The notes under the pieces were generated by a model. That model was not told where the DNA came from. It ran no database searches and saw nothing but the letters and a program-made list of their open reading frames with translations. A DNA stretch of 64,000 bases, taken from the NCBI GenBank assembly GCA_903845935.1, contig CAIMZI010000134.1:1-64000 (forward strand), in the 5' to 3' direction. The first letter of the stretch is position 1, and each line of letters starts with the position of its first letter. Positions 1 through 10,415 of the stretch are shown here, in pieces. The DNA comes from an uncultured beta proteobacterium. Its GTDB lineage: Bacteria; Pseudomonadota; Gammaproteobacteria; Burkholderiales; Burkholderiaceae_C. Both the position numbers and the translations under genes were made by a program.

Positions 1-222
1 CATATTGAAGCGCTGCGTGCTTTGGCAGCCCACGGCGCCGCAACACAACAATAGCAGGGAGGGTCGAAGTCGTTTGCCGCCGGCGGCAATAAGGTACTGC
101 GATACGCTTCCCACCAAAGGGACGCCGGAGCTTAGGCGCTCGGCGATGACGGCGTCGACTTGACGCATATCGGCATCAATGATGGAAAGCCCTGATGAGG
201 GACCGCTGGAATTGACTTGCAA
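1..222 (-). CDS. ispB: Polyprenyl (octaprenyl) diphosphate synthase, N-terminal part
   Basis: Trans-polyprenyl synthase that makes the side chain of ubiquinone by condensing isopentenyl diphosphate units. Only the first 74 codons are in the window; the gene runs off the left edge. The visible segment contains the family's N-terminal block, with QVDAVIAERL followed by GGKRLRPSLLLL. I place the start at a TTG (220-222) because it gives the short N-terminal extension usual for IspB. The only in-frame ATG (166-168) would remove it, and a -10 box lies just upstream of the TTG. It is divergent from rplU, an arrangement common in Burkholderiales. Product is confident; start is less so. Confidence 0.8.
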   Translation of the reverse strand, partial: MQVNSSGPSSGLSIIDADMRQVDAVIAERLSSGVPLVGSVSQYLIAAGGKRLRPSLLLLCCGAVGCQSTQRFNM

Positions 223-250
223 GACTTTAGACCGGTTGGTTATTACGTTG

Positions 251-256
251 ATTATA
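251..256 (-). promoter_or_regulatory. -10 box of the ispB promoter
   Basis: Read on the minus strand this is a perfect TATAAT, about 28 bases upstream of the proposed TTG start of ispB. No good -35 hexamer is seen at 16-18 bases spacing, so only the -10 element is claimed. Confidence 0.45.
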
Positions 257-295
257 GAAACCTGCGCTTGGAAAAATGCCGATCAAGCTGAGAAT

Positions 296-324
296 TTGAG
301 TGAATCTCTGCTTTGGGCTATAAT
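296..324 (+). promoter_or_regulatory. Sigma-70 promoter of the rplU-rpmA operon
   Basis: TTGAGT at 296-301 and a perfect TATAAT at 319-324 are separated by exactly 17 bases. Transcription would start near 331 and give a leader of about 40 bases before rplU. This is the clearest housekeeping promoter in the window. Confidence 0.75.
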
Positions 325-372
325 CCAAGGCTCTGTGAAAATTCGTTCTCAGAGTTAGATAAAGAGGTCAAC

Positions 373-684
373 ATGTACGCGGTCATAAAAACCGGCGGCA
401 AGCAATATCGAGTTGCAGCCGGCGAAAAAATTAAAGTAGAACAGATTGCTGCGGACGTAGGCCAAGAGATTGTGTTCAACGAGGTTCTGGCGGTCGGCAA
501 CGGCACCGAGCTGAAGGTTGGTACTCCCTTGGTGTCCGGCGCAACGGTTACCGTCACGGTAATCGCACACGGCAAGCACGACAAAGTGCGCATCTTCAAG
601 ATGCGTAGGCGCAAGCACTATCAGAAACGTCAAGGGCACCGCCAGCAGTTCACTGAACTGCAAATCGGCGCTATTGTTGCTTAA
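373..684 (+). CDS. rplU: 50S ribosomal protein L21
   Basis: Structural protein of the large ribosomal subunit that contacts 23S rRNA. The 103-residue protein begins [14 protein letters not shown] and carries the conserved basic C-terminal block with [14 protein letters not shown]. Length is normal for the family. The ATG at 373 follows a clear ribosome site, AAAGAGG at 361-367; a longer reading from 313 is rejected because it has no family match before this Met. It is followed 12 bases later by rpmA, the usual L21-L27 operon. Confidence 0.97.
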   Translation: MYAVIKTGGKQYRVAAGEKIKVEQIAADVGQEIVFNEVLAVGNGTELKVGTPLVSGATVTVTVIAHGKHDKVRIFKMRRRKHYQKRQGHRQQFTELQIGAIVA

Positions 685-696
685 AGGGCAAGAGTC

Positions 697-954
697 ATGG
701 CACAGAAAAAAGGCGGCGGCTCTACGCGAAATGGGCGCGATTCCAAGCCCAAAATGCTCGGCGTGAAGATGTACGGCGGACAGTTGATCAGCGCAGGCGC
801 GATCATTGTTCGTCAGCGCGGCACCAAGTTCCACCCCGGAACCAATGTCGGCATTGGCAAGGATCACACCTTGTTTGCCCTGACCGAAGGCATTGTGTCC
901 TTCGCAGTCAAGGGTGCTCTGAACAAGCACACGGTGAGCGTTACTGCAGCGTAA
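697..954 (+). CDS. rpmA: 50S ribosomal protein L27
   Basis: Large-subunit protein whose N-terminus reaches the peptidyl-transferase centre. The 85-residue product starts [16 protein letters not shown] and has the typical GVKMYGGQ and [10 protein letters not shown] segments. Length is standard. It is the second gene of the rplU-rpmA unit and is followed by a strong intrinsic terminator, which separates it at least partly from obgE. Confidence 0.97.
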   Translation: MAQKKGGGSTRNGRDSKPKMLGVKMYGGQLISAGAIIVRQRGTKFHPGTNVGIGKDHTLFALTEGIVSFAVKGALNKHTVSVTAA

Positions 955-977
955 TCTGCAGCATGCTCCACTAAGAA

Positions 978-1006
978 CCCTGCGCTTGCCAAGCGCGGGG
1001 TTTTTT
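978..1006 (+). terminator. Rho-independent terminator after rpmA
   Basis: A GC-rich hairpin (CCCTGCGCTT, loop gcc, AAGCGCGGGG, one mismatch) is followed directly by six T. It sits between rpmA and obgE and may attenuate rather than fully stop read-through into obgE, whose start is only 20 bases further on. Confidence 0.85.
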
Positions 1007-1014
1007 ACTTATGA

Positions 1015-2109
<1,095 letters not shown>

Positions 2110-2122
2110 GCTTTTGCGTGAG

Positions 2123-3256
2123 ATGACCCAAGAAACACCTTCCTTGCTGCGCAGGGCCAAACGCGTCGTGATCAAAGTCGGCTCCAGCCTGGTGACCAAT
2201 GAGGGTCGCGGGCTGGACGAGCAGGCCATCGGCGAATGGTGTCGCCAGATTGCGCACCTGATGCAGGACGGGCGCGAGGTCATCATGGTCTCCAGCGGCG
2301 CGATTGCCGAGGGCATGAAACGCCTGGGTTGGACGACCAGGCCCAAGGCGATTCAGGAGCTGCAGGCAGCTGCCGCTGTCGGGCAAATGGGCTTGGCCCA
2401 GATGTATGAGACCAAGCTGCGCCTCAACGCATTGGGCAGCGCCCAGGTGTTGCTGACGCACGCCGACCTGGCCGATCGCGAACGTTATCTGAACGCCCGC
2501 TCCACCTTGCTGACGCTGTTGAAGCTGGGCGTGGTGCCGGTGATCAACGAAAACGACACGGTGGTCAACGACGAAATCAAGTTTGGTGACAACGACACCC
2601 TGGGTGCGCTGGTGGCCAATCTGGTGGAGGCCGACGCGCTGATCATCCTGACCGACCAGAAAGGCCTGTACACGGCCGATCCGCGCAAAGACCCGCAAGC
2701 GCAATTTGTAACCGAGGCCCATGCCGGCGACCCGGAACTGGAGCGCATGGCCGGAGGTGCGGGCTCCAGCATTGGGCGCGGCGGCATGATTACTAAAATT
2801 TTGGCCGCCAAACGCGCTGCCGGATCGGGCGCGTCCACCGTGATTGCCTGGGGCCGGGAGCCCGATGCGCTGATCCGCCTGAGCGCTGGTGAGGCCATAG
2901 GCACGCTGCTGGTGGCGCAGACGCAAAAGACCCAGGCGCGCAAGCAGTGGATTGCCGATCATCTGCAACTGCGTGGTTCCGTGGTAGTAGACGCTGGTGC
3001 TGTCGCCAAGCTGCGCGACGAAGGCAAAAGCCTGTTGCCCATCGGCATGCTGCAGGTGGACGGTGACTTTTCGCGCGGCGATGTGATTGCGGTGCGCGAT
3101 GACACGGGGCTGGAGATCGCCCGCGGTCTGGCCAACTACTCCAGTGCCGAGGCGCGCCTGATCTGCCGCAAACCGTCCAGCGAAATCGAACGCCTGCTAG
3201 GCTATGCGGCCGAGTCAGAGATGCTGCACCGCGACAACCTGATCATCAGCCACTAG
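2123..3256 (+). CDS. proB: Glutamate 5-kinase
   Basis: Catalyses the first step of proline synthesis, phosphorylating glutamate to glutamyl-5-phosphate. The 377-residue protein starts MTQETPSLL, then shows the amino-acid kinase motif [12 protein letters not shown], the substrate region [17 protein letters not shown], and a C-terminal PUA domain (about 280-370) as in the long form of the enzyme. The ATG at 2123 is chosen because the reading frame upstream overlaps obgE and has no family similarity. It is downstream of obgE in the same orientation. Confidence 0.95.
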   Translation: MTQETPSLLRRAKRVVIKVGSSLVTNEGRGLDEQAIGEWCRQIAHLMQDGREVIMVSSGAIAEGMKRLGWTTRPKAIQELQAAAAVGQMGLAQMYETKLRLNALGSAQVLLTHADLADRERYLNARSTLLTLLKLGVVPVINENDTVVNDEIKFGDNDTLGALVANLVEADALIILTDQKGLYTADPRKDPQAQFVTEAHAGDPELERMAGGAGSSIGRGGMITKILAAKRAAGSGASTVIAWGREPDALIRLSAGEAIGTLLVAQTQKTQARKQWIADHLQLRGSVVVDAGAVAKLRDEGKSLLPIGMLQVDGDFSRGDVIAVRDDTGLEIARGLANYSSAEARLICRKPSSEIERLLGYAAESEMLHRDNLIISH

Positions 3257-3277
3257 CCGGCTGGCGTACCAGGGCTC

Positions 3278-3805
3278 TCAGTTGCCCTTCCAAGTGGGGG
3301 GCGTTATTTGTCGCGCCTTTAGTGCGTCTATGACTTCCTGTTTGCTGGTCGTAGCATGGTTGACACAGGCAGCCTGCCGGGCAAACACTTGGGCGTGGTG
3401 CGAGGGCATGTTGTCGCTGACCGCCTTCCATTCCGGATGGGCCAGCAGATTCCATTGTCCGGATGCACTCCATCGCGCATAGGTCTTGACCTCATCGCTG
3501 GAGCAGCGTATGCCTTCGTAGGAAGCGCTGGTGTTGCCGCTGGTGTTGCGCATGACGACCACGTAGCGCACCACGCCGTCCTCACCCACCGCAATGGTTT
3601 GTGGATCGACACCGACCTTGACGCTCACATAGGGGGGCATGTCCAGTGGCAGCACGCTGTTGACGGAGAACTGCGGTGGCGCAGGGGTGGCTGCTTCCAC
3701 CCATTCCGGGCTGTCCAGCAGGTAGTTCACCTGCGCCAGTCCGGTGTTGCCAGACAATGTCATAGCGCTGGCTAAGGCCAGCATCGCAGCATATTTAAAT
3801 TTCAT
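3278..3805 (-). CDS. CNP1-like family secreted protein
   Basis: Small exported protein of unknown biochemical role, resembling the CNP1-like family often found beside rppH and proB in Burkholderiales. The 175-residue product starts [15 protein letters not shown] and has a typical Sec signal peptide with likely cleavage after GLAQ, near residue 25. The mature part has two Cys (in GIRCSSDE and RQAACVNH) that could form a disulfide. The start at 3805 gives a proper signal peptide; a longer frame reaches 3910 but would bury it. It overlaps the rppH end by 11 bases, suggesting translational coupling. It converges on proB. Confidence 0.75.
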   Translation of the reverse strand: MKFKYAAMLALASAMTLSGNTGLAQVNYLLDSPEWVEAATPAPPQFSVNSVLPLDMPPYVSVKVGVDPQTIAVGEDGVVRYVVVMRNTSGNTSASYEGIRCSSDEVKTYARWSASGQWNLLAHPEWKAVSDNMPSHHAQVFARQAACVNHATTSKQEVIDALKARQITPPTWKGN

Positions 3806-4418
3806 AAGTGTCAGAGTTGCCAGCGCTTGGGTTTTGTGCAGTGGTGACGTCGGGTGGAGCAGGCTGCCCTGTGCCGTGGCTGTGTAGTGTCGGCTCCAAT
3901 TCGCGCGCACGACCGCCCTGGCGCAAATAGCGGTTGCGTGTTTCGTTGCGCGGCAAAAAACGGGCGAGCTCGGTCAGCGCCATTTCATAGACGCCGCGTT
4001 TGAATTCGACCACGGCCTCCAGCGGCACCCAGTAGTCGTTCCAGCGCCAGGCGTCGAACTCCGGATGGTCCGTAGCGCGCAGGTTCAAATCCCAGTCGTG
4101 GCCGGTGAGTTGAAGCAAATACCAAATTTGCTTTTGGCCCTTGTAATGGCCACGCGCATCGCGTCGTATGTACCTGTCTGGCACCTCATAGCGCAACCAG
4201 TCTCGGGTACGGGCAACAATACCGACATGCTCCGGATGGAGGCCCACCTCTTCATGCAATTCCCGAAACATGGCCTGCTCGGGGGTTTCACCCCGGTCAA
4301 TGCCACCCTGCGGAAACTGCCAGGAGTGCGTACGTATGCGTTTGCCCCAAAATACCTGATTTTTCTGGTTGAGCAGGATGATGCCGACGTTGGGGCGAAA
4401 GCCGTCCCGGTCAAGCAT
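3795..4418 (-). CDS. rppH: RNA pyrophosphohydrolase
   Basis: Nudix hydrolase that removes pyrophosphate from mRNA 5' ends and so initiates decay. The Nudix box is clear: [22 protein letters not shown], read in two halves as [12 protein letters not shown] and RELHEEVG, around residues 38-59. The N-terminus [15 protein letters not shown] and the segment WQFPQGG are typical of RppH. The C-terminal tail beyond residue 160 ([14 protein letters not shown]...) is basic and low in complexity. The ATG at 4418 is preferred over a TTG six bases upstream because a TTGGGA site precedes it. It is divergent from proS. Confidence 0.93.
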   Translation of the reverse strand: MLDRDGFRPNVGIILLNQKNQVFWGKRIRTHSWQFPQGGIDRGETPEQAMFRELHEEVGLHPEHVGIVARTRDWLRYEVPDRYIRRDARGHYKGQKQIWYLLQLTGHDWDLNLRATDHPEFDAWRWNDYWVPLEAVVEFKRGVYEMALTELARFLPRNETRNRYLRQGGRARELEPTLHSHGTGQPAPPDVTTAQNPSAGNSDTYEI

Positions 4419-4518
4419 AATCAAATCCCAATTCTTAAACTTCGTTCATTATGCACAGCAACTGGGTGCATCTGGCAACGAAGCCCTCGCAGCCATTGAA
4501 GAACACCAAGTAGTACCG

Positions 4519-6261
4519 ATGAAAGCCTCACAATTCCTTATTTCCACCCTCAAAGAAGCACCGGCCGATGCCGAGGTGGTCAGCCACAAGCTGATGATGC
4601 GCGCGGGGATGATCAAAAAACTGGGCGCTGGCATCTACAGCTATATGCCCATGGGCTTGCGCGTGATCCGCAAGGTCGAAGCTATCGTGCGCGAGGAGAT
4701 GAACCGGGCCGGCGCCGTTGAGCTGTCCATGCCGGTGGTGCAACCGGCCGAACTATGGCAGGAGACCGGCCGCTTTGAGGCCATGGGCCCCGAACTCTTG
4801 CGCATCAAGGACCGGCATGCGCGCGACTACGTGGTGCAGCCCACCAGCGAAGAGGTGGTGACCGACATTGCGCGCCAAGAGATCAAGAGCTACAAGCAGC
4901 TGCCCAAGAACTTCTACCAGATCCAGACCAAGTTCCGCGACGAGCGCCGCCCCCGCTTTGGCCTGATGCGCGGCCGCGAGTTCACCATGAAGGATGCCTA
5001 TAGCTTTGACCGCGACCAGGACGCGGCCAAGCTCAGCTACCAGGTGATGGCAAAGGCCTACCGCCGAATTTTTGACCGCTTTGGTCTGGTCTACCGTGCC
5101 GTGGCAGCCGACAGCGGCGCCATCGGCGGCGATCTGTCGGAGGAATTTCAGGTGATTGCCGCTACCGGCGAAGACGCCATCGTCTATTGCCCGGACAGCG
5201 ACTACGCAGCCAATATGGAGAAGGCCGAGGCGCTGGAGCCGGCCGGTCCACGTGCCGAACCCACACACGCCTTGGAGAAAGTTTCAACCCCCGGCATGAG
5301 CACCTGTGAGGACGTGGCCAGTTACCTGAAGCTGCCGATCGAGAACTCGCTCAAGTCCCTGGTGGTGGCAACCGACGAGCGCAACGACAAGGGTGAAATC
5401 GTCAAGAGCCGGGTCTGGCTGCTCTTGATTCGCGGTGACCGCAGCATGAACGAGGTCAAGGTCGGCAAGGTGCCGGGACTGGCCGGTTTCCGTTTTGCCA
5501 GCCTGTCCGAGATCGACGAACACTTTGGCTGCGAGCCAGGTTACCTGGGCCCGGTCGGTTTGAAGAAGCCGCTGAGCGTGGTGGTGGACCGCGAGGTGGC
5601 GCTGATGTCGGACTGGATTTGCGGCGCCAATGTGGTGGACTACCACCTCAGCGGCGTGAACTGGGGACGCGACCTGCCGGAACCAGCACTGGTTGCCGAT
5701 CTGCGCAATGTGGTCGAGGGCGACCAGTCTCCGGACGGCAAAGGCCCGCTGGCGATTGAGCGCGGCATCGAGGTCGGCCATGTGTTCTATCTGGGCACCA
5801 AGTACAGCCGCGCCATGAACGCCACGTTTCTGGATGTGAACGGAAAACCACAGTTCATGGAAATGGGCTGCTACGGCATTGGCATCACGCGTCTGCCGGC
5901 CGCTGCTATCGAGCAAAACCACGACGAGCGCGGCATCATCTGGCCGGACTCGCTGGCACCGTTTACCGTGGTGCTGTGCCCGATCAGTCCGGACCGTTTC
6001 CCGGACGTGAAGGCCGCTGCCGACAAGCTTTATGAGGAGTTGATGGCAGCCGGCGTGGACGTGATTCTGGATGACCGCAACGAGCGCCCTGGCGCCATGT
6101 TTGCCGACTGGGAACTCATAGGCGTGCCGCACCGCGTCACCCTGGGCGACCGCGGTCTCAAGGAAGGCATGGTCGAGTATCAGCACCGCCGCGACAAGGC
6201 CGCCACCAGCGTGGCTGTGGCCGAGATTGCGGCGCTGATCCGGGCGCGCCTGACAGCATGA
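4519..6261 (+). CDS. proS: Prolyl-tRNA synthetase
   Basis: Class II aminoacyl-tRNA synthetase charging tRNA-Pro. It is the bacterial long form (580 residues) with motif 2 region [17 protein letters not shown], an inserted editing domain (about residues 225-385, including the [13 protein letters not shown] segment), motif 3 [10 protein letters not shown] and a C-terminal anticodon-binding domain. The start [15 protein letters not shown] matches the family; the frame is open upstream to 4369 but lacks similarity there. Its stop overlaps the next gene's start (ATGA at 6258-6261). Confidence 0.96.
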   Translation: MKASQFLISTLKEAPADAEVVSHKLMMRAGMIKKLGAGIYSYMPMGLRVIRKVEAIVREEMNRAGAVELSMPVVQPAELWQETGRFEAMGPELLRIKDRHARDYVVQPTSEEVVTDIARQEIKSYKQLPKNFYQIQTKFRDERRPRFGLMRGREFTMKDAYSFDRDQDAAKLSYQVMAKAYRRIFDRFGLVYRAVAADSGAIGGDLSEEFQVIAATGEDAIVYCPDSDYAANMEKAEALEPAGPRAEPTHALEKVSTPGMSTCEDVASYLKLPIENSLKSLVVATDERNDKGEIVKSRVWLLLIRGDRSMNEVKVGKVPGLAGFRFASLSEIDEHFGCEPGYLGPVGLKKPLSVVVDREVALMSDWICGANVVDYHLSGVNWGRDLPEPALVADLRNVVEGDQSPDGKGPLAIERGIEVGHVFYLGTKYSRAMNATFLDVNGKPQFMEMGCYGIGITRLPAAAIEQNHDERGIIWPDSLAPFTVVLCPISPDRFPDVKAAADKLYEELMAAGVDVILDDRNERPGAMFADWELIGVPHRVTLGDRGLKEGMVEYQHRRDKAATSVAVAEIAALIRARLTA

Positions 6262-6917
6262 GCGACGCTGCGTCCGCATTGGGCCTGGTCCAACGGCGCA
6301 GCATTCTGAGCCTGCTGGCTGCGCCCGCGCTGCTGACGCCTAGCGCCAAGGCGCTGGCTGGCGGACAGCGGGAGGAGGCGCTTGCCGAATCGGTACAGCG
6401 GGTGTTGCGCCAGGCAGTGGCTACCGATGCACCGCCCCAGGTGGACTACGAAGACTTTGCCACGACAGAGGACCGGCTGGCATTCATCCGCTGGAAAATG
6501 GAGATGAGCCAGCGCCTGAGTAAGCGCAAATCGGAGCTTCGGACAGTGCAGGAGCGGGACGATTTTTTGCAGACCCTGTGGTGGGAAAGCAAGCTGTCTC
6601 GATTGGACCTTTCCCTGGTGCTTGGTCTGGTCCACGTGGAAAGCAATTTCCGCAAATATGCGGTGAGCAGCGCGGGGGCACGAGGCTATATGCAGGTCAT
6701 GCCGTTCTGGTCTCGCCAAATTGGCGATGGCGACCCCGCCACCCTGTTTCACATGCAAACCAACCTGCGCTTTGGCTGCGTGATCCTGCGCCACTACCTG
6801 GACTTGGAGCAGGGTGACCTGTTTCTGGCGCTGGGCCGTTACAACGGTTCACGCGGCAAACCCCAATACCCCGACGCGGTGCAGGGCGCCAGTCGCAACT
6901 GGGAATTCAGTGGGTAA
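6258..6917 (+). CDS. Lytic transglycosylase (SLT domain)
   Basis: Predicted exported peptidoglycan-cleaving enzyme. The 219-residue protein has a probable signal segment ([14 protein letters not shown], residues 13-26) and a C-terminal SLT/lysozyme-like domain. Its catalytic Glu is E128 in VHVESNF, followed by [15 protein letters not shown] and the late motif [14 protein letters not shown], all standard for the family. The start overlaps the proS stop by four bases, so translation is probably coupled. The exact sub-family is not assigned. Confidence 0.88.
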   Translation: MSDAASALGLVQRRSILSLLAAPALLTPSAKALAGGQREEALAESVQRVLRQAVATDAPPQVDYEDFATTEDRLAFIRWKMEMSQRLSKRKSELRTVQERDDFLQTLWWESKLSRLDLSLVLGLVHVESNFRKYAVSSAGARGYMQVMPFWSRQIGDGDPATLFHMQTNLRFGCVILRHYLDLEQGDLFLALGRYNGSRGKPQYPDAVQGASRNWEFSG

Positions 6918-6920
6918 AAG

Positions 6921-7235
6921 TTATGCCAGCGCTTTTGCCAGCTCGCCGGACTCATACATTTCCATCATGATGTCCGAGCCGCCAATGAATTCGCCCTTGA
7001 CATAGAGCTGAGGAATGGTAGGCCATTGGCTGTATTCCTTGATGCCTTGGCGGATGCCGTCGTCTTCCAGCACATTGACGGTCTTCACCGCCTTGGGGTC
7101 CACGCCGCAGGCCTTGAGGATCTGGATGGCACGTCCGGAGAAGCCGCACTGCGGAAAGCTGGCCGTGCCCTTCATGAAAAGCAGAACCTCGTTGGATTTC
7201 ACCAGTTCGTCAATACGTTGTTGCGCGTCGCTCAT
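6921..7235 (-). CDS. grxD: Monothiol glutaredoxin, Grx4 type
   Basis: CGFS-type glutaredoxin that binds and transfers [2Fe-2S] clusters. The 104-residue protein has the signature CGFS at residues 30-33, then the TVP-type loop ([13 protein letters not shown]) and the GGSDI motif that binds glutathione. It is a single-domain protein of normal length. It stands alone here on the minus strand, converging on the transglycosylase gene. In many relatives grxD follows prmC, which here lies 7.4 kb away on the same strand. Confidence 0.95.
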   Translation of the reverse strand: MSDAQQRIDELVKSNEVLLFMKGTASFPQCGFSGRAIQILKACGVDPKAVKTVNVLEDDGIRQGIKEYSQWPTIPQLYVKGEFIGGSDIMMEMYESGELAKALA

Positions 7236-7264
7236 GTCATAGGCCTTAAGTGAATAATGCCCCG

Positions 7265-7270
7265 ATTATT
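7265..7270 (-). promoter_or_regulatory. -10 box of the grxD promoter
   Basis: On the minus strand the sequence reads AATAATCGGGGC, about 30 bases upstream of grxD. The same 10-mer ATAATCGGGG occurs as the -10 region of the divergent FKBP gene (7338-7347) and of ubiJ (25479-25488). Confidence 0.45.
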
Positions 7271-7336
7271 TCACCTTCGTGCCCGGCCGCCGGATCGAAC
7301 GGATGCTGGCCGCCACGACCGTGGGGTTTTTTTGCC

Positions 7337-7342
7337 GATAAT
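7337..7342 (+). promoter_or_regulatory. -10 box of the FKBP gene promoter
   Basis: GATAAT followed by CGGGGC lies 25 bases upstream of the FKBP-type isomerase ATG. It forms one arm of an 11-base perfect inverted repeat with the grxD -10 region (7259-7269 and 7338-7348), giving back-to-back promoters. Confidence 0.45.
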
Positions 7343-7367
7343 CGGGGCTCAAGCTCACATCCTCACC

Positions 7368-7844
7368 ATGAAAATCGAAAAAAACACCGCCGTTACCCTG
7401 CGCTACACCGTCTCCGACACCACTGGCAAGCTGCTGGAGGAAAGCAAGGAGCCGATGTGTTACCTACATGGGGGATATGGCAACACCTTTGCCAAGATTG
7501 AAGAGGCGCTGGAAGGTCAGCAAGCGCTTTTTAAGACCACGCTGGAACTGGCGCCGCAAGATTCCTTCGGGCTGCGCGACGAGGCGTTGTTGCAAACCAT
7601 CCCCAAAACGCAGTTTCCGCCCGGCGTCAAGGTCGGCGGTCAACTCGAAGGCCGCGACGATTCCGGACAATCCATCGTCTTCACTGTGCTCAAGATCAAG
7701 GGCGACACGGTGTATCTGGATGGCAACCATGCACTGGCGGGTAAAACACTGCGTTTTGCTCTCCAGGTGCTGGAAGTGCGCTCGGCCTCAGAAGAAGAAA
7801 TCGCGCATGGCCATGTGCACGGAGCCCACGGACATCAGCATTGA
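7368..7844 (+). CDS. FKBP-type peptidyl-prolyl isomerase, SlyD-like
   Basis: Folding helper that isomerises Xaa-Pro bonds and, in SlyD, also binds nickel. The 158-residue protein has the SlyD arrangement: an FKBP half (about 1-70 and 125-145) split by an insert-in-flap domain, with FKBP-like segments such as LRYTVSDTTGKLL and GNHALAGKTLRFALQVLEVR. The tail is His-rich (HGHVHGAHGHQH), fitting metal binding. The ATG at 7368 gives the family N-terminus; the frame is open upstream to 7257 but without similarity. No signal peptide, so cytoplasmic. Confidence 0.9.
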   Translation: MKIEKNTAVTLRYTVSDTTGKLLEESKEPMCYLHGGYGNTFAKIEEALEGQQALFKTTLELAPQDSFGLRDEALLQTIPKTQFPPGVKVGGQLEGRDDSGQSIVFTVLKIKGDTVYLDGNHALAGKTLRFALQVLEVRSASEEEIAHGHVHGAHGHQH

Positions 7845-7870
7845 CCCAGTAAAAAGCCAGGCTTTGGGTT

Positions 7871-7876
7871 GATAAT
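7871..7876 (+). promoter_or_regulatory. -10 box upstream of the periplasmic sensor-like gene
   Basis: TGATAAT lies 29 bases upstream of the ATG at 7905 and just after the FKBP stop codon. No -35 at proper spacing is convincing. Confidence 0.35.
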
Positions 7877-7904
7877 TGCTGCATTTATCAAAATAGGACT
7901 TACT

Positions 7905-8411
7905 ATGTTTTACGGAATACGTAGCATTTTCGTTGGAATATTCATGGCGGCCTGCGTGTCATTGCCTGCGGCGGCCTTGCAGCCGGCCACAGGCAAGGTC
8001 GTTCTGTCCATTGCCGGTAACGTGGGCGAGAAAAACAGCGCAACGGCGGCGCTGTTCGACATGGAGATGCTGCAAAAGTTGCCGCAGCACAGCTATACCA
8101 CACTGACGCCTTGGGATAAGCAGCCCATCAAGTTCACCGGCCCCTTTTTGCGCGACGTACTGGCAGCGGTAAAGGCTTCCGGCACAACGATCAAGGCCAT
8201 GGCGCTCAACGATTACCAGACCAGCATCCCGGCCGATGATGCCCAAAAATTTGATGTCATCCTGGCCTACAAGATGAACGACGCCGACATTCCGGTGCGC
8301 ACCAAGGGGCCGCTGTTTATTGTTTACCCCTACGACACCAAGTCTGAATTGCGTTCCACCGTCTATTACGAACGCTCAGCCTGGCAACTCAAGTCGATGA
8401 CGATAGAGTAA
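7905..8411 (+). CDS. Periplasmic molybdopterin-oxidoreductase-fold protein lacking the cofactor Cys
   Basis: Resembles the sulfite-oxidase/YedY molybdopterin-binding fold: the segments FTGPFLRDVLAAVKASG, ALNDYQTSIP, DADIPVRTKGPLFIVYP are typical. The 168-residue product has a signal peptide (cleavage near AALQ, residue 23). No Cys remains in the mature part, so the usual molybdenum-ligating Cys is missing and catalysis is unlikely. The ATG at 7905 has an AGGA site in front. It ends 7 bases before a membrane hybrid kinase gene, which suggests a sensory role, for instance as a periplasmic partner. The function is an inference. Confidence 0.7.
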   Translation: MFYGIRSIFVGIFMAACVSLPAAALQPATGKVVLSIAGNVGEKNSATAALFDMEMLQKLPQHSYTTLTPWDKQPIKFTGPFLRDVLAAVKASGTTIKAMALNDYQTSIPADDAQKFDVILAYKMNDADIPVRTKGPLFIVYPYDTKSELRSTVYYERSAWQLKSMTIE

Positions 8412-8418
8412 GTTGCGG

Positions 8419-10257
8419 ATGGCTGGGCGCACCAATAACAGGCGCTACCTGCTGTGGCTTGCGGTGGGTACGGCCACCATGGCTTTGGCCATGGCATCCC
8501 TGTTGGTATTTGAGCTGGCGCAAAAGCGTGCCATCGAGCGCAGCAGCGCCATTGGTTCAGACTCGTTGACTGCGCTGACCTTTCAGTTTGAGCGTGAATT
8601 TTTGCGCTTGCGCCAAGTCCTGAGCGAGGCGGTGGCGAAAGGTGATGCAAGCGATATGGGCGCACTCGCTATGCGCAATGACATCTTCCAGAGCCGTCTG
8701 ACGCTGTTGCTGGAAAGCCCTAGCGTGGCGGTGCTAAAGTCGCGCGAGGAGTATCGCAAGGGCGTACTGGACCTGAGGCCAATGGTCGCCGAGTTGGATC
8801 AGGCCCTGGGCGCAAAGTTTATCAACCGCAGGGCATTGGCCGATGTGCTGGCTGAGCTCAATCGGCTGGGGGCTGATGTTCAGGCCTTGACTCAGGCAGC
8901 CAATTCCGAGGAGGCACGGCTGTTGGAGCAACAGGCCGACGTCATGGGCCAGCAGAACCGGTTGATCGTATGGCTGACCTTGGCGCAGCTGGCCTTGCTG
9001 ATGATTGCCTCCGCTTCGCTGGTGGTGCGACAGCGGCGCCAGGAGGCGGAGCGGCTGGCCCTGGAGCAGTTGACCGATGAGCTGCGCGAAGCACAATTTC
9101 GGGCGGAGGCGGCAAGCCGTGGAAAAAGTCAGTTTCTGGCCAATATGAGTCATGAGCTGCGCACGCCCTTCAACGGCCTCATGGGAATGCTGGGTCTTTT
9201 GAAAGGCACGCAAATCACAGCCACGCAGGGCGAATACATCCAGACTGCCCAAGAGTCGGCCGGCCATCTGCTGACCTTGTTGAATGATGTGCTGGACATG
9301 TCGGCGCTGGAGACCGGCAAACTGGCGCTCAAGCCCATGGCCGCACACCTGCCACGCCTGCTGGCCGAGGTGAATGCGCTGATGTCGCCGCTGGCAAAAG
9401 GCAAGGGCCTGGACTTTCACATGCGTTTGCCGGATGCCCCCTTGCCGCAGGTCAGCGTAGACGAAACGCGCCTCAAGCAAATTCTGTTCAACCTGATCAG
9501 CAATGCGATCAAATTCACCGCGGCGGGTCAGGTTGTGCTGACGCTTTGCCAACGGATGCTGGACGCGCATACGCTCGAAGTGGTGTTTGCTGTTAGGGAC
9601 ACCGGTATTGGCATTGAGCCCCAGGCGCAGTTGCGTTTGTTTCAACGTTTTTACCAGGTCGAGGGCAGCGCTACCCGACGTTTTGGCGGTACCGGTCTGG
9701 GTTTGGAGATTTCGCAGTCGATTGCCCAACTGATGCACGGTGCCATCACCGTCGAGAGTGTGGTGGGCAAGGGTTCAACCTTCACGGCCACGCTGCAACT
9801 GCCGATGGTGGCCGAGGCGCAAGTTCCGGCCGCAGCCGCAGCGCCCGCGCCACCTGCGCCGACCAGCGGGGCAACGCAGGGCATGCGTGTTCTGGTGGTG
9901 GAAGACCATCCGATCAACCAGAAGCTGGTGGGCTTGTTGCTGGCGCGCATGGACTGCCAGATCGACTTTTGTGAAAACGGACAACTGGCCGTGGAGCGCG
10001 TGCAGCAGGAGGTGTTCCATCTGATCCTGATGGACGTCAACATGCCGGTCATGGACGGTCTGACTGCTACCCGTTTGATTCGCGCCTTGCCGGGCACCGT
10101 GGCGCGCACGCCTATTGTGGTCGTGACCGCCGATGTCATGAACGAGGCCCGGGACCATGCGCTGCTGGCAGGTGCCAACGACTTCATCAGCAAACCGCTA
10201 AATGTGGAGCAATTGCGCGGCATCGTACAGAGATACGCTGCTGCAGGCATGGCGTAG
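8419..10257 (+). CDS. Membrane-bound hybrid histidine kinase/response regulator
   Basis: Two-component sensor. From the ATG at 8419 (612 residues; a TTG two codons earlier is an alternative): transmembrane segment about 10-30, a periplasmic helical region to about 170, a second membrane helix (LTLAQLALLMIASASLVV), a HisKA domain with phospho-acceptor H245 in MSHELRTP, an ATPase domain with NLISNAIKFT, DTGIGI and GGTGLGLEIS, an Ala/Pro-rich linker, and a receiver domain with D539 in LMDVNMPVMDG. There is no output domain, so the phosphate is probably passed to another protein. It is co-transcribed with the periplasmic fold protein upstream. Confidence 0.9.
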   Translation: MAGRTNNRRYLLWLAVGTATMALAMASLLVFELAQKRAIERSSAIGSDSLTALTFQFEREFLRLRQVLSEAVAKGDASDMGALAMRNDIFQSRLTLLLESPSVAVLKSREEYRKGVLDLRPMVAELDQALGAKFINRRALADVLAELNRLGADVQALTQAANSEEARLLEQQADVMGQQNRLIVWLTLAQLALLMIASASLVVRQRRQEAERLALEQLTDELREAQFRAEAASRGKSQFLANMSHELRTPFNGLMGMLGLLKGTQITATQGEYIQTAQESAGHLLTLLNDVLDMSALETGKLALKPMAAHLPRLLAEVNALMSPLAKGKGLDFHMRLPDAPLPQVSVDETRLKQILFNLISNAIKFTAAGQVVLTLCQRMLDAHTLEVVFAVRDTGIGIEPQAQLRLFQRFYQVEGSATRRFGGTGLGLEISQSIAQLMHGAITVESVVGKGSTFTATLQLPMVAEAQVPAAAAAPAPPAPTSGATQGMRVLVVEDHPINQKLVGLLLARMDCQIDFCENGQLAVERVQQEVFHLILMDVNMPVMDGLTATRLIRALPGTVARTPIVVVTADVMNEARDHALLAGANDFISKPLNVEQLRGIVQRYAAAGMA

Positions 10258-10300
10258 CAAGTTTTAGGATTGCTCATATTTCTATATTTGAGCCATATTC

Positions 10301-10334
10301 TGCCAAAAATAGATTTTTTTTAGGCTTATTGGCA
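10301..10334 (+). terminator. Possible hairpin/terminator between the kinase gene and leuA
   Basis: TGCCAA (10301-10306) and TTGGCA (10329-10334) are exact inverted repeats enclosing AAAAAT and a run of eight T. The region 10258-10415 is clearly richer in A/T than its surroundings. It may end the kinase operon or belong to the leuA leader; the poly-T lies inside the loop rather than after the stem, so the call is weak. Confidence 0.3.
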
Positions 10335-10415
10335 ATAGTCTGCGCGACTTGAAGGCATACCATAGTTCTACCCAGTTGTAGTACGGTTAAGTATGAAACC
10401 ACAAGGAGTCCCCTC

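Noticed and set aside
7851..7866. Short palindrome AAAGCCAGGCTTT after the FKBP gene as a terminator
   Set aside because: Stem of five to six bases with a one- to three-base loop and no T-run; too weak.
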